Part shown: positions 22,059 through 29,921 of the stretch, piece by piece | How positions within the stretch are numbered: the first letter of the stretch is position 1 | How the letters are laid out: every line of letters starts with the position of its first letter | Assembly (NCBI GenBank): GCA_038850275.1 | Contig: JAWCLZ010000007.1 | Location: 1-64,000 of the forward strand | Length of the DNA stretch: 64,000 bases | Direction: 5' to 3' | Source: JAWCLZ01 sp038850275 | GTDB taxonomy: Archaea; Halobacteriota; JAWCLZ01 | The notes under the pieces: generated by a model | Database searches by the model: none | Told to the model about the DNA's origin: nothing | What the model saw: the letters and a program-made list of their open reading frames with translations, nothing else | Position numbers and translations under genes: made by a program

Positions 22059-22856
22059 ATGTCCTTAACAAAGCGAATAATACCTTGTTTAGATGTGGAT
22101 CACGGAAGAGTAGTTAAGGGAATAAATTTCGCTGCTCTTCGAGATGCCGGCGATCCAGTGGAACTTGCAAGGCGGTATTGTGAAGATGGCGCTGATGAAC
22201 TTGTCTTTTTGGATATAACGGCATCTCCCGAGAAGAGAAGCATATTAAAGGATGTAGTTAAATCTGTGGCAGCTGAAATAAATATACCATTCACCGTTGG
22301 AGGTGGAATAAGAACCGTTGAGGATGCATATATAGTCTTATGTAATGGGGGGGATAAAGTCTCAGTTAATACTGCAGCTGTTGAGAGGCCGGGACTCATA
22401 AAGGCTATAGCTGAAAAATTTGGCTCCCAATGCGTTGTTCTAGCGATAGATGCTAAGAGAAGATATAATGGGAGACCAGACAGAATGGTTATGACTGCTG
22501 AGGGGCCATGTTGGTTTGAAGTTTATATTTACGGTGGGCGTAGGCCAACTGGTATAGATGCTCTAGAATGGGCTGTTAAAGGAGCTGAACTTGGCGCTGG
22601 GGAGATACTGCTAACATCAATTGATAGAGATGGAACAGAGTATGGATATGATATTGAATTAACCAGAAGCGTTGCTGAACGCGTTAATATACCTGTTATA
22701 GCGAGTGGTGGAGCAGGTAAACCAGAGCATTTTCTAGAAGTCTTCACGATTGGCAAGGCTAACGCAGCTTTAGCGGCATCAGTATTCCACTATAACAAGT
22801 ATCCTATTCCAATCATTAAGCGCTTTCTAAATGAGAGCGTACCAGTTAGACTTTGA
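22059..22856 (+). CDS. hisF: Imidazole glycerol phosphate synthase, cyclase subunit
   Basis: This 265-residue TIM-barrel enzyme uses ammonia from HisH to form imidazole glycerol phosphate and AICAR. The opening R-I-I-P-C-L-D-V-D-H-G-R-V-V-K-G carries the first catalytic Asp; T-S-I-D-R-D-G-T near residue 189 carries the second; the phosphate-binding loops V-G-G-G-I-R and A-S-G-G-A-G are intact. No clear ribosome site is visible, and the AT-rich TTTAAAG upstream suggests its own start of transcription. Confidence 0.96.
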   Translation: MSLTKRIIPCLDVDHGRVVKGINFAALRDAGDPVELARRYCEDGADELVFLDITASPEKRSILKDVVKSVAAEINIPFTVGGGIRTVEDAYIVLCNGGDKVSVNTAAVERPGLIKAIAEKFGSQCVVLAIDAKRRYNGRPDRMVMTAEGPCWFEVYIYGGRRPTGIDALEWAVKGAELGAGEILLTSIDRDGTEYGYDIELTRSVAERVNIPVIASGGAGKPEHFLEVFTIGKANAALAASVFHYNKYPIPIIKRFLNESVPVRL

Positions 22857-22957
22857 TGAATCTCCCTAGCGTGCAAGCTTCGCTACAAAAATAACTCACG
22901 TTGAAGCTACCAACATATATATTTATATTAAATAATCTAAAATCTAAGTTAAATATA

Positions 22958-23659
22958 ATGTTTTCAAGGATAAATGCAATAGTCACGGATATAGATGGCA
23001 CAATTACCCATAGAGATAGAAAACTGCATTTACATGCAGTTGAAAAAATTCGCGAGTTAAAAGTACCAGTGATCCTTGCCACTGGGAATACTGTTTGCTT
23101 CACTAAAGCTGCAGCGAAGCTCATTGGCACGAGTGAGATGATTATTGCTGAGAATGGCGGAGTGGTGCTAACTAGATTCGATGAAGAAGAGATCCTTAAT
23201 GTGCCACAGAATAGCTTGGAAAAATGCGAGCTAGTCTATCAATTGCTCTCGCAGTATTTCGAGCTTGAAAAACTAGATGCAAAGATGCGTAAATCGGAAA
23301 TCGCTGTGAGGAGAAACTTCGATGTAAATAAAGCTCGAGAGATTCTAAGAAACAGCGAGCTCAGCTCTGACGTTGAACTAGTTGATAGCGGCTTTGCGAT
23401 TCACATTAAAAGCAAGGGAGTAAACAAGGGCTTGGGATTAAAGAAAATCTTGGAAACAACTGGATTGAAGCCTAGCGAAATAGCTGCCTTCGGAGATTCA
23501 GAAAATGATATAGAAGTATTCCGCCTCGCAGGCTATAGCATTGCAGTTGCAAATGCAGTACCTCAGCTCAAGGAAATTGCCAGCTATATTGCTAAGCATG
23601 AATATGGAGAAGGATTCATCGAAGGTGTAGAGCATTTAAAAGAAATGGGATTTATTTAA
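22958..23659 (+). CDS. Phosphoglycolate phosphatase, archaeal HAD type
   Basis: This 233-residue HAD-superfamily phosphatase has motif I V-T-D-I-D-G-T-I-T near residue 10, A-T-G-N-T near 42 (motif II), a conserved Lys in S-K-G-V-N-K-G near 160 and motif IV G-D-S-E-N-D near 186. This matches the archaeal phosphoglycolate/sucrose-phosphatase-like subgroup (Cof type). ATG 22958 is chosen because it directly precedes the HAD motif and a TATA-like stretch lies near 22922, fitting a leaderless transcript; an upstream in-frame start at 22901 would add 19 unsupported residues. Confidence 0.88.
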   Translation: MFSRINAIVTDIDGTITHRDRKLHLHAVEKIRELKVPVILATGNTVCFTKAAAKLIGTSEMIIAENGGVVLTRFDEEEILNVPQNSLEKCELVYQLLSQYFELEKLDAKMRKSEIAVRRNFDVNKAREILRNSELSSDVELVDSGFAIHIKSKGVNKGLGLKKILETTGLKPSEIAAFGDSENDIEVFRLAGYSIAVANAVPQLKEIASYIAKHEYGEGFIEGVEHLKEMGFI

Positions 23660-23671
23660 ATAGATTTAGCA

Positions 23672-23724
23672 TTAGCACTTAAATAATAAATTAAGTTAGC
23701 ACTAAGCTTAAATAATAAATTAAG
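23672..23724 (+). repeat. Tandem 24/29-bp repeat upstream of secE
   Basis: The segment 23672-23695 is repeated at 23696-23724 with a 5-base insertion. Each copy contains TTAGCACT and TTAAATAATAAATTAAG, so the region also forms a short CTTAA/TTAAG inverted repeat. It lies in the promoter region of the secE operon and may double the TATA-like AT box. Confidence 0.75.
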
Positions 23725-23761
23725 GTAATCTTTATTTCCTCATTGAAAAAAGTGAATACCC

Positions 23762-24006
23762 ATGGTTGTTAAGAAGGGAATATTGGAAGAATANNNNNNN
23801 NNNNNNNNNNNNNNNNNNNNNNNNNNNNNNNNNNNNNNNNNNNNNNNNNNNNNGTGAGAATCTTGAGGCTCACGAGGAAGCCCACTCTTGAGGAGTTCAC
23901 TATGATTGCCAAAATAGCTGCCCTCGGACTTTTGGTCATAGGTCTAGTTGGCTTTGCTATATATCTCATAATGGTAACAATTCCAGAGTTATTGATGAGG
24001 AGATAA
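23762..24006 (+). CDS. secE: Preprotein translocase subunit SecE (Sec61 gamma), interrupted by gap
   Basis: The ATG at 23762 opens M-V-V-K-K-G-I-L-E-E and stops in the gap; after the gap V-R-I-L-R-L-T-R-K-P-T-L-E-E-F and a single C-terminal membrane helix (A-A-L-G-L-L-V-I-G-L-V-G-F) run to TAA at 24004. Joined across one missing base, giving E-E-Y-V-R, this is a complete archaeal SecE of about 61 residues, the family's usual size. SecE clamps SecY in the protein-conducting channel. It is followed by spt5 after one base, the standard archaeal order. Confidence 0.85.
23794..23853. other. Assembly gap (60 N) inside secE
   Basis: Sixty unknown bases cut secE. The reading frames on each side do not agree with a 60-base gap; they need a length of 1 plus a multiple of 3. 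The protein looks complete with a single base missing, so the true gap may be almost nothing. Confidence 0.9.
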
Positions 24007-24007
24007 A

Positions 24008-24622
24008 ATGAGCGAGCAAAATGAGCAGAAAGAAGAGCAAGTAATCAAGCAAAATGTTGAAGAACCCAAAGCTGAACCTAAAGCTAAAGTAGAAGAGAAA
24101 GTGGAGGAAAAAATTGAAGAAAAAGAACCCCATGAGAGGCCTTCTTTGATCTTCGCTGTTAAAACAACAGCAAATCAAGAGCGAGCGGTTGCGAATTTGC
24201 TGGAAAAGAGAATTAAGAGGGAAAAATTTGACATAAGAGCTATACTTGTGCCTGATGAACTCAAAGGATATATACTAGTTGAAACAACCATACCTGAGAT
24301 TCTAGAACAAGCCATTGCCAATATAACTCACGCGAGGAGTGTGGTGAAGGGTAGCTCGACCTTTGCTGATGTAGAACATTTTCTAACACCCAAGCCAACA
24401 GTTACAGGGATAACTGAGGGTGCAATAGTTGAGCTTATAGCTGGACCTTTCAAGGGAGAGAAGGCGAGGGTAAAGAGAGTTGACGAGGCAAAGGAAGAAA
24501 TCACTGTGGAATTATTCGAAGCAATGGTACCCATTCCAGTTACCGTTAGAGGAGATCATGTTCGAATATTGAGTAAAGAAGAAACTGAACATTCTCTAGA
24601 GAGGGAGAAAGCTAGAAGGTGA
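24008..24622 (+). CDS. spt5: Transcription elongation factor Spt5 (archaeal NusG) with acidic N-terminal extension
   Basis: This 204-residue protein pairs with Spt4 and clamps RNA polymerase. The NGN domain spans about 45-130 (F-A-V-K-T-T-A-N-Q-E near the start) and the KOW domain about 138-185 (G-A-I-V-E-L-I-A-G-P-F-K-G-E). The first 43 residues are a low-complexity E/K/P stretch; most archaeal Spt5 proteins are about 150 residues and lack it. It lies between secE and rpl11, with 1-4 base spacing. Confidence 0.94.
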   Translation: MSEQNEQKEEQVIKQNVEEPKAEPKAKVEEKVEEKIEEKEPHERPSLIFAVKTTANQERAVANLLEKRIKREKFDIRAILVPDELKGYILVETTIPEILEQAIANITHARSVVKGSSTFADVEHFLTPKPTVTGITEGAIVELIAGPFKGEKARVKRVDEAKEEITVELFEAMVPIPVTVRGDHVRILSKEETEHSLEREKARR

Positions 24623-24626
24623 TCGC

Positions 24627-25112
24627 ATGCCAAAGGAGGTTAAAGTACTAGTACCTGGCGGCAAGGCAACCCCTGGGCCGCCACTTGGCCCAACGCTTGG
24701 GCCCCTTGGAGTTAATATAAAGAAAGTAGTGGATGAAATCAATGAGAAAACCAAGCAATACAATGGAATGCAAGTGCCAGTTAAGGTGATCGTTGATGAT
24801 AAGAAAAACTTTACCATCGAAGTTGGCACGCCGCCAACCTCAGCTCTTATAATGCAAGAGGCAGGAATTCAAAAGGGAAGTGGTAAGCCAAATGCAGAAA
24901 TCGTGGGCAATATAACTCTTGAAAAGGCAATTAAAATAGCTCAAATGAAAAAGCAGAGCTTGCTTTCATATGATTTAAAGAAAGCAGTTAAAGAAGTACT
25001 TGGTACATGCGTTTCCCTTGGAGTTACAGTGGATGGAAAAAAGCCAAAGGAAGTGCAGCAAGCGATCGATAGAGGAGAGTTCGACGAGTTATTCAAGAAA
25101 CAAAACTGGTAG
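24627..25112 (+). CDS. rpl11: Large ribosomal subunit protein L11
   Basis: This 161-residue protein of the GTPase-associated centre binds the 1070 region of 23S rRNA. The N-terminal proline-rich loop G-G-K-A-T-P-G-P-P-L-G-P is intact and the C-terminal rRNA-binding domain includes K-S-G-K-type G-S-G-K-P-N near 93. Length fits archaeal L11. It would normally be followed by rpl1, rpl10 and rpl12; here purB follows after 2 bases instead. Confidence 0.97.
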   Translation: MPKEVKVLVPGGKATPGPPLGPTLGPLGVNIKKVVDEINEKTKQYNGMQVPVKVIVDDKKNFTIEVGTPPTSALIMQEAGIQKGSGKPNAEIVGNITLEKAIKIAQMKKQSLLSYDLKKAVKEVLGTCVSLGVTVDGKKPKEVQQAIDRGEFDELFKKQNW

Positions 25113-25114
25113 CT

Positions 25115-26467
25115 ATGGCGATCCATCCAATTGAATTTCGCTATGGAACAAAGGAAATGAAAAAAATCTGGGAAGAAGAAACTAAACTTCAAAAGCTCTT
25201 AGATGTAGAAGTTGCTATAGCTCGAGCTCAAGCTGATGCTGGTTTTTTTGAAAAAAATATCGCTGAGGAGATAGAGCAAGCTGCTAAAAAAGTTAAGCTC
25301 GATAGAGTTAAAGAAATAGAGAGTGAAATTCACCATGATATCATGGCAGTGGTACAAGCACTAGTGGAGCAGTGTCCCCCTGAAGCAGGTAGATGGGTTC
25401 ACTTTGGGGCTACCTCCAATGATATATTAGACACAGCACTTGCACTACAATTAAGAGAAGCCCTTGCCATTCTAGAGAGGAAATTGAAAGACTTGCTTGC
25501 TATTCTCATGAAGCAAGCAAGCATCCATAAATATACTGTTTGCGTTGGGAGAACCCATGGTCAAATTGCCACTCCCACTACCTATGGCTTGAGATTCGCT
25601 ATTTGGTGTGCAGAAGTTTCAAGACATCTCGAGAGACTTAGAGAACTAAAACCTCGCTTATTAGTTGGAAAAATGGGAGGAGCTGTTGGTACGCAAGCAC
25701 CCTTGGGTAAGAGGGGTATAGAAGTTCAAAGGCGCATGCTGCATTACCTTGGACTTGGGAGTGTTGATGTATGCAGTCAAATAGTGCAGCGGGATAGACA
25801 CGCTGAATATATAATGTATCTAGCAAATCTTGCCACCACGCTTGATAAAATCGCTCTTGAGATAAGAAGTCTACAGCGATCAGAGATAGCTGAGGTTGAA
25901 GAGGGCATTGGCAAGCGCCAAGTTGGCTCCTCAACCATGCCTCATAAAAGAAATCCAATTCGATGCGAGCAAATCTGCGGTTTAGCCAGAGTAATCAGAA
26001 GCTATGTGGAGCCAGCGCTTCAAAACAATTTACTCTGGGACGAACGGGACCTCACGAATTCCTCCTGCGAGCGCGTGATAATACCTGAGGCCACGATTCT
26101 CACCGATCATATTTTAAAACTAGCTAGCGATGTAATCGAGGGTTTAACTTTCTATCCTGAGAATATCCGCAAAAACCTTGAATTAATGAAGGGCTTGAAT
26201 ATGAGTGAAGCAGTTATGATAGAACTTACAAAGCGCGGCATGGCTAGGCAGGAGGCTCATGAACTACTTCGCGCTGCAAGCAATAGAGCATTCCTTGAGA
26301 GAAGGCATTTAAAAGAAGTGATCAGAGAAGAGAGAGCAGTCTTAAGATATATAAAGGAGGAGGAACTTGAGGAATTGCTCAAGCCAGAGAATTATATAGG
26401 CACTGCTGTTGAGCAAGTTGAGAATTTAATTAGCAAGTTGAAGAGGCAGTTTGAAATTGCAATTTAA
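25115..26467 (+). CDS. purB: Adenylosuccinate lyase
   Basis: This 450-residue lyase acts twice in purine synthesis, releasing fumarate from SAICAR and from adenylosuccinate. Superfamily regions are visible: E-I-H-H-D-I-M near residue 70, G-A-T-S-N-D near 98, G-R-T-H-G-Q near 147 and the signature G-S-S-T-M-P-H-K-R-N-P near 271 with the catalytic Ser. It sits directly behind rpl11 on the same strand, an unusual partnership for a ribosomal operon. Confidence 0.96.
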   Translation: MAIHPIEFRYGTKEMKKIWEEETKLQKLLDVEVAIARAQADAGFFEKNIAEEIEQAAKKVKLDRVKEIESEIHHDIMAVVQALVEQCPPEAGRWVHFGATSNDILDTALALQLREALAILERKLKDLLAILMKQASIHKYTVCVGRTHGQIATPTTYGLRFAIWCAEVSRHLERLRELKPRLLVGKMGGAVGTQAPLGKRGIEVQRRMLHYLGLGSVDVCSQIVQRDRHAEYIMYLANLATTLDKIALEIRSLQRSEIAEVEEGIGKRQVGSSTMPHKRNPIRCEQICGLARVIRSYVEPALQNNLLWDERDLTNSSCERVIIPEATILTDHILKLASDVIEGLTFYPENIRKNLELMKGLNMSEAVMIELTKRGMARQEAHELLRAASNRAFLERRHLKEVIREERAVLRYIKEEELEELLKPENYIGTAVEQVENLISKLKRQFEIAI

Positions 26468-26478
26468 GGTGAGTTAAA

Positions 26479-26751
26479 TTGAAGCTTTTACTTGACGAAA
26501 TGTACTCTGGTTTGAAAGAGTATTTTGAGATTCTAGGCTGGGAAGTGCTCACAGTTCAAGAAGCAGGCTTGCAGGGCGCGCGAGATAAAGAAATCGTGGA
26601 ATATGCCAAGAGCAATGACTTACTCCTTGTAACTCAAGATCAAAGATCAGCGGAGCTAGCTGAGCTTATAGGTGTAAAATGCGTTTTAATTTCAAGTGCA
26701 ATGATAGCAAAAATCGCTGATGCAAGGATAAGAGAGAAATATAAGATATAA
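26479..26751 (+). CDS. DUF5615 PIN-like protein
   Basis: This 90-residue PIN-like protein has acidic residues at the usual places: L-L-D-E-M near the start, D-K-E-I near 38 and T-Q-D-Q-R near 57. DUF5615 proteins are predicted nucleases, often toxins of small toxin-antitoxin pairs. No antitoxin-like partner is next to it: upstream is purB (11 bases) and downstream a convergent kinase gene. The start is TTG at 26479 with GGTGAG upstream. A housekeeping RNA-processing role is equally possible. Confidence 0.75.
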   Translation: MKLLLDEMYSGLKEYFEILGWEVLTVQEAGLQGARDKEIVEYAKSNDLLLVTQDQRSAELAELIGVKCVLISSAMIAKIADARIREKYKI

Positions 26752-26817
26752 TATATAATTTTCACTTCTTGGCTACTTAAATTGGTTTTAAATTTCCTTT
26801 TCCTTTGCTGCAGCAGC

Positions 26818-27309
26818 TTAAAACTTATATCCAATCTTCCTTAGAAACGCTTTTCGCTCTTCAACATCTCTCTCGGTTTCTATGCCCTTTGGCTTTAATC
26901 CATCTATCACTCCAAGTATCCCCCTTCCCTGCTCTGTCTCAGCGATTACTACTTCAACTGGATTTGCGGTTGCACAGTATAAATTCACAACCTCTGGCAC
27001 GCTTTTCACTCGCTGTAGAATATTAATGGGATAGGCATTTCTGAGGAAGATCAAGAAGCAGTGGCCGCATGCTATTTTAAGTACATTTTCACTTGCTGCT
27101 TTCTTCAACTCTTCATCATTGCCAGCGCTTCTAACGAGACAGGGACCAGAGGATTCGCTGAATGCAAGCCCAAACTTAGCCTGCGGCACAGTATTGACTA
27201 TTGCTTCATATAGATCTTCAACTGTTTTGATAAAATGACTCTGCCCTAGGATGAGGTTGCAATCTTTGGGTGCTTCTATTTTAATGGTTTGAATTTCAAT
27301 TTTGCCCAA
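26818..27309 (-). CDS. Adenosine-specific kinase (PF04008 family)
   Basis: This 163-residue protein is a member of the small 'adenosine-specific kinase' family (formerly DUF355), common in archaea. Recognisable segments are V-E-D-L-Y-E-A-I near residue 30, F-G-L-A-F-S-E-S-S-G near 46, G-H-C-F near 82 and G-R-G-I-L-G-V-I-D-G near 128. The biochemical assignment in the family is old and thin, so the name should be read as a family label. It stands alone, convergent with the PIN-like gene. Confidence 0.88.
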   Translation of the reverse strand: MGKIEIQTIKIEAPKDCNLILGQSHFIKTVEDLYEAIVNTVPQAKFGLAFSESSGPCLVRSAGNDEELKKAASENVLKIACGHCFLIFLRNAYPINILQRVKSVPEVVNLYCATANPVEVVIAETEQGRGILGVIDGLKPKGIETERDVEERKAFLRKIGYKF

Positions 27310-27427
27310 TTAAATCCCCCTTATATGTAAATTCCCTTTAATATATTTTTGATTACGCTCGAGTTGAACGCAACATAGATAAAGGGTAACTGGATTAAAT
27401 ATCGATGGAAATGGAGGTAGAAAAGGA

Positions 27428-28708
27428 TTGAATGAAATGACTGCTATCTATTTATTTCTTTTAATATTATTATTAATACTATCTGCTTTTTTCTCAGCAT
27501 CTGAAATAGCAATTTTCTCCTCAAATAAAATCCGAATGAAAAAATATGCAGAAGATGGAAATAAAAATGCGATTCTCCTAGAGCAAATGTTTAAAAATCC
27601 AGAGAGAGTTTTAAATACCATTTTAGTGGGAAATAACATTGTAAACCTCGGCGCAGCAGCGGTGGCGACTGCAATTGCAATCGATTTTTTCGGGAATATT
27701 GGCATTGGAATTGCAACTGGATTAATCACTTTGATAGTATTAACATTTGGAGAAATAGTTCCAAAGAGCTATGCTGCCAAAAATGCAGATCAAGTTGCAC
27801 TAGCGGTAGCTAGGCCGATGGATTTCTTAATTCGCCTCCTCAGCCCAGTTATCTTCATATTCAACGAGCTTGCCAATTCCGTGATCAAAGCATTCGGTGG
27901 AGAAGCAGTAAAGCCAGCTCCTAGGATAACCCAGGATGAATTAAAAATGCTCCTCAAACTAGGGGAGCAGGAGGGTGTGGTAGAGAAGGGAGAGAGAAAA
28001 ATGATAGATGAAATTTTCGAATTTGGGGATAAAGCTGCGAAGGAAGTGATGCTTCCGCGAATAGATATGGATTGCATTGAGGTTAATTCCACACTTGAAG
28101 AAGCACTTAAGGTTTTGCTTAAAAACAGGCGCTCACGCTTGCCAGTATACGATGGTACAGTGGATAACATCGTTGGAATTTTAAACCTCAAGGATTTGCT
28201 GCATTTAATTAAGGAGAAAAAATATAGCACTCCAATTAAAGAAATAATGCGTCCACCCTATTTCATTCCGGAGTCTAAAAAATTGAAGGACCTTTTAAAG
28301 GAGTTTCAGCAGAATAGAATTCAAATGGCAATTGTTGTAGATGAATATGGTGGAACAGCTGGGCTCATAACCCTTGAGGATGTCCTAGAAGAAATAGTGG
28401 GGGAGATTCTTGATGAATACGATGCCATGGAGACGCAAATTCAAATGGTAGATGATAAAATTGCAATTGTGGATGCGAAGACAAATATTGATGAAGTAAA
28501 TGAGGCCCTTGGCTTGGATCTACCGAGTGGAGAGTATGAAACAGTGGGTGGATTGATCTTTGACCGCCTCGGTAAAATTCCCTCTCCAGGAGAGAAGATT
28601 GAGGTAGATGATAAAATCTTAATCGTTGAGAGCATGCGAGGGCGGAGGATATCGAAAGTGAAAATTATCCTTCCTAAAAGCGTGAGAACGAGTTTGCCCT
28701 CTGCATAA
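27428..28708 (+). CDS. CNNM/CorC-type membrane transporter with CBS domains
   Basis: This 426-residue protein has an N-terminal DUF21 domain with four membrane helices (about 5-25, 60-82, 90-115 and 125-150; motif S-A-S-E-I-A near residue 24 and F-G-E-I-V-P-K near 100). A CBS pair (about 205-330; M-L-P-R-I-D-M and I-M-R-P-P-Y-F-I-P-E) and a C-terminal CorC_HlyC domain (about 345-420) follow. This family exports Mg2+ or Co2+ in characterised members. The TTG start at 27428 lies 10 bases after GGAGG (27413-27417). Confidence 0.92.
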   Translation: MNEMTAIYLFLLILLLILSAFFSASEIAIFSSNKIRMKKYAEDGNKNAILLEQMFKNPERVLNTILVGNNIVNLGAAAVATAIAIDFFGNIGIGIATGLITLIVLTFGEIVPKSYAAKNADQVALAVARPMDFLIRLLSPVIFIFNELANSVIKAFGGEAVKPAPRITQDELKMLLKLGEQEGVVEKGERKMIDEIFEFGDKAAKEVMLPRIDMDCIEVNSTLEEALKVLLKNRRSRLPVYDGTVDNIVGILNLKDLLHLIKEKKYSTPIKEIMRPPYFIPESKKLKDLLKEFQQNRIQMAIVVDEYGGTAGLITLEDVLEEIVGEILDEYDAMETQIQMVDDKIAIVDAKTNIDEVNEALGLDLPSGEYETVGGLIFDRLGKIPSPGEKIEVDDKILIVESMRGRRISKVKIILPKSVRTSLPSA

Positions 28709-28816
28709 AGGTTATGTTTGCATTCTGCATAATTCTGCATAATCTACATAAAGCTGATATATTAGCTAGTGGGATATGAGCAAAGGGTTATTAGTTAATA
28801 GCAAAAGGTGAAAATT

Positions 28817-29167
28817 ATGATACCCGGTATGGGCAGGGGGATGAATCCCAAGAAGCTTCAGCAGATGATGAAGCAAATGGGCATTGAAATCAGCGAGATC
28901 GAGGGAGTTAAAGAGGTGATAATTCGCACCATTGATAAAGAAATTGTTTTTAAAGATGCTCAAGTAACAGTTATGGAAGCGAGGGGTATTAAAACCTATC
29001 AAATCATTGGCACCCCAGTTGAAAAGGCAATTGAAATCAAAATCCCAGAAGCAGACATAAAGCTTGTGATGGAGCAAACTGGCTCGAGCGAGGAAAAAGC
29101 TAGAGCGGCTTTAATTGAGACTAAGGGAGACCTTGCGGAGGCAATATTGAAGTTAACATCAAAGTAA
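28817..29167 (+). CDS. nac: Nascent polypeptide-associated complex protein
   Basis: This 116-residue archaeal NAC forms homodimers near the ribosome exit and shields new chains. It opens with M-I-P-G-M-G-R-G-M-N-P-K-K-L-Q-Q-M-M-K-Q, has the NAC beta-barrel at about 30-90 and a C-terminal UBA domain (A-R-A-A-L-I-E-T-K-G-D-L-A-E-A-I) at about 78-114. ATG at 28817 is chosen because GGTGA lies just upstream. trmI follows after 4 bases. Confidence 0.95.
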   Translation: MIPGMGRGMNPKKLQQMMKQMGIEISEIEGVKEVIIRTIDKEIVFKDAQVTVMEARGIKTYQIIGTPVEKAIEIKIPEADIKLVMEQTGSSEEKARAALIETKGDLAEAILKLTSK

Positions 29168-29171
29168 ATAC

Positions 29172-29921
29172 ATGTTGAGAGATGGCAGTGTTGTTTTGCT
29201 AAAGAAAAATGAAAGGGAGTTCCTCGTTTCAATTGGCGGGGGCGAGCTTCACACAGATTTAGGTGTGATTAAACTCTCCTTGCTTAGAGGTAGAAATTTT
29301 GGAGAGAAAATTGCCACTCATTTGGGGCACGAGTTTTTAATAATTCAACCACGGATGCTTGATTTCTTCAGCAAATTAAGAAGAACTGGTGCTCCAATGC
29401 TGCCCAAGGACATTGGAGTTATAATAGCCTATACAGGTATCTCTCCCAGCGATAAAGTGCTAGATGCAGGCACTGGTTCAGGGATTCTTGCAATTTTTCT
29501 CGGCAATATTGTGCGCAGTGGAAAGGTGATAAGCTATGAGAAAAACGAAGAATTTGTGAAGATCGCTCGTGAAAATGTTTCCCTAGCTGGCCTTGAGAAT
29601 GTGGAGGTTAGACATGGAGATATTTTTGAGGAAATAGAAAAAATTGAGGAGCAATTTGACATTGTTACCCTTGATCTTGAACACGCGCATAAACTCATTC
29701 CAAAGCTCCGCAGGGTTCTAAAACTAGGAGGCTATATGGCTGCTTATTCTCCTTACATCGAGCATACCAAAGAAATCCGCAGCGCTCTCGAGAGGGAAAG
29801 ATACAGCGAGATTAGAACCATTGAGATCATTGAACGAGAAATCGAATTTGGGGAGAAGGGTACAAGGCCGAGTACAAAAGTGGGCCACAGTGGTTATATT
29901 ACCATTGCAAGGCTCATTTGA
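29172..29921 (+). CDS. trmI: tRNA (adenine-N1) methyltransferase, TrmI family
   Basis: This 249-residue SAM-dependent enzyme methylates A57/A58 in the T loop of archaeal tRNA. A small N-terminal domain precedes the Rossmann fold with motif I V-L-D-A-G-T-G-S-G near residue 98 and a motif IV-like segment D-I-V-T-L-D-L-E near 162. GCD14/TrmI features include P-K-D-I-G near 76 and the C-terminal R-P-S-T-K-V-G-H-S-G-Y near 235. It overlaps polX by 8 bases in convergent orientation. Pairing with NAC is common in euryarchaea. Confidence 0.93.
   Translation: MLRDGSVVLLKKNEREFLVSIGGGELHTDLGVIKLSLLRGRNFGEKIATHLGHEFLIIQPRMLDFFSKLRRTGAPMLPKDIGVIIAYTGISPSDKVLDAGTGSGILAIFLGNIVRSGKVISYEKNEEFVKIARENVSLAGLENVEVRHGDIFEEIEKIEEQFDIVTLDLEHAHKLIPKLRRVLKLGGYMAAYSPYIEHTKEIRSALERERYSEIRTIEIIEREIEFGEKGTRPSTKVGHSGYITIARLI

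Noticed and set aside
26479..26751. DUF5615 protein as a toxin-antitoxin pair
   Set aside because: No antitoxin-like small gene is adjacent on the same strand; purB and a convergent kinase flank it.
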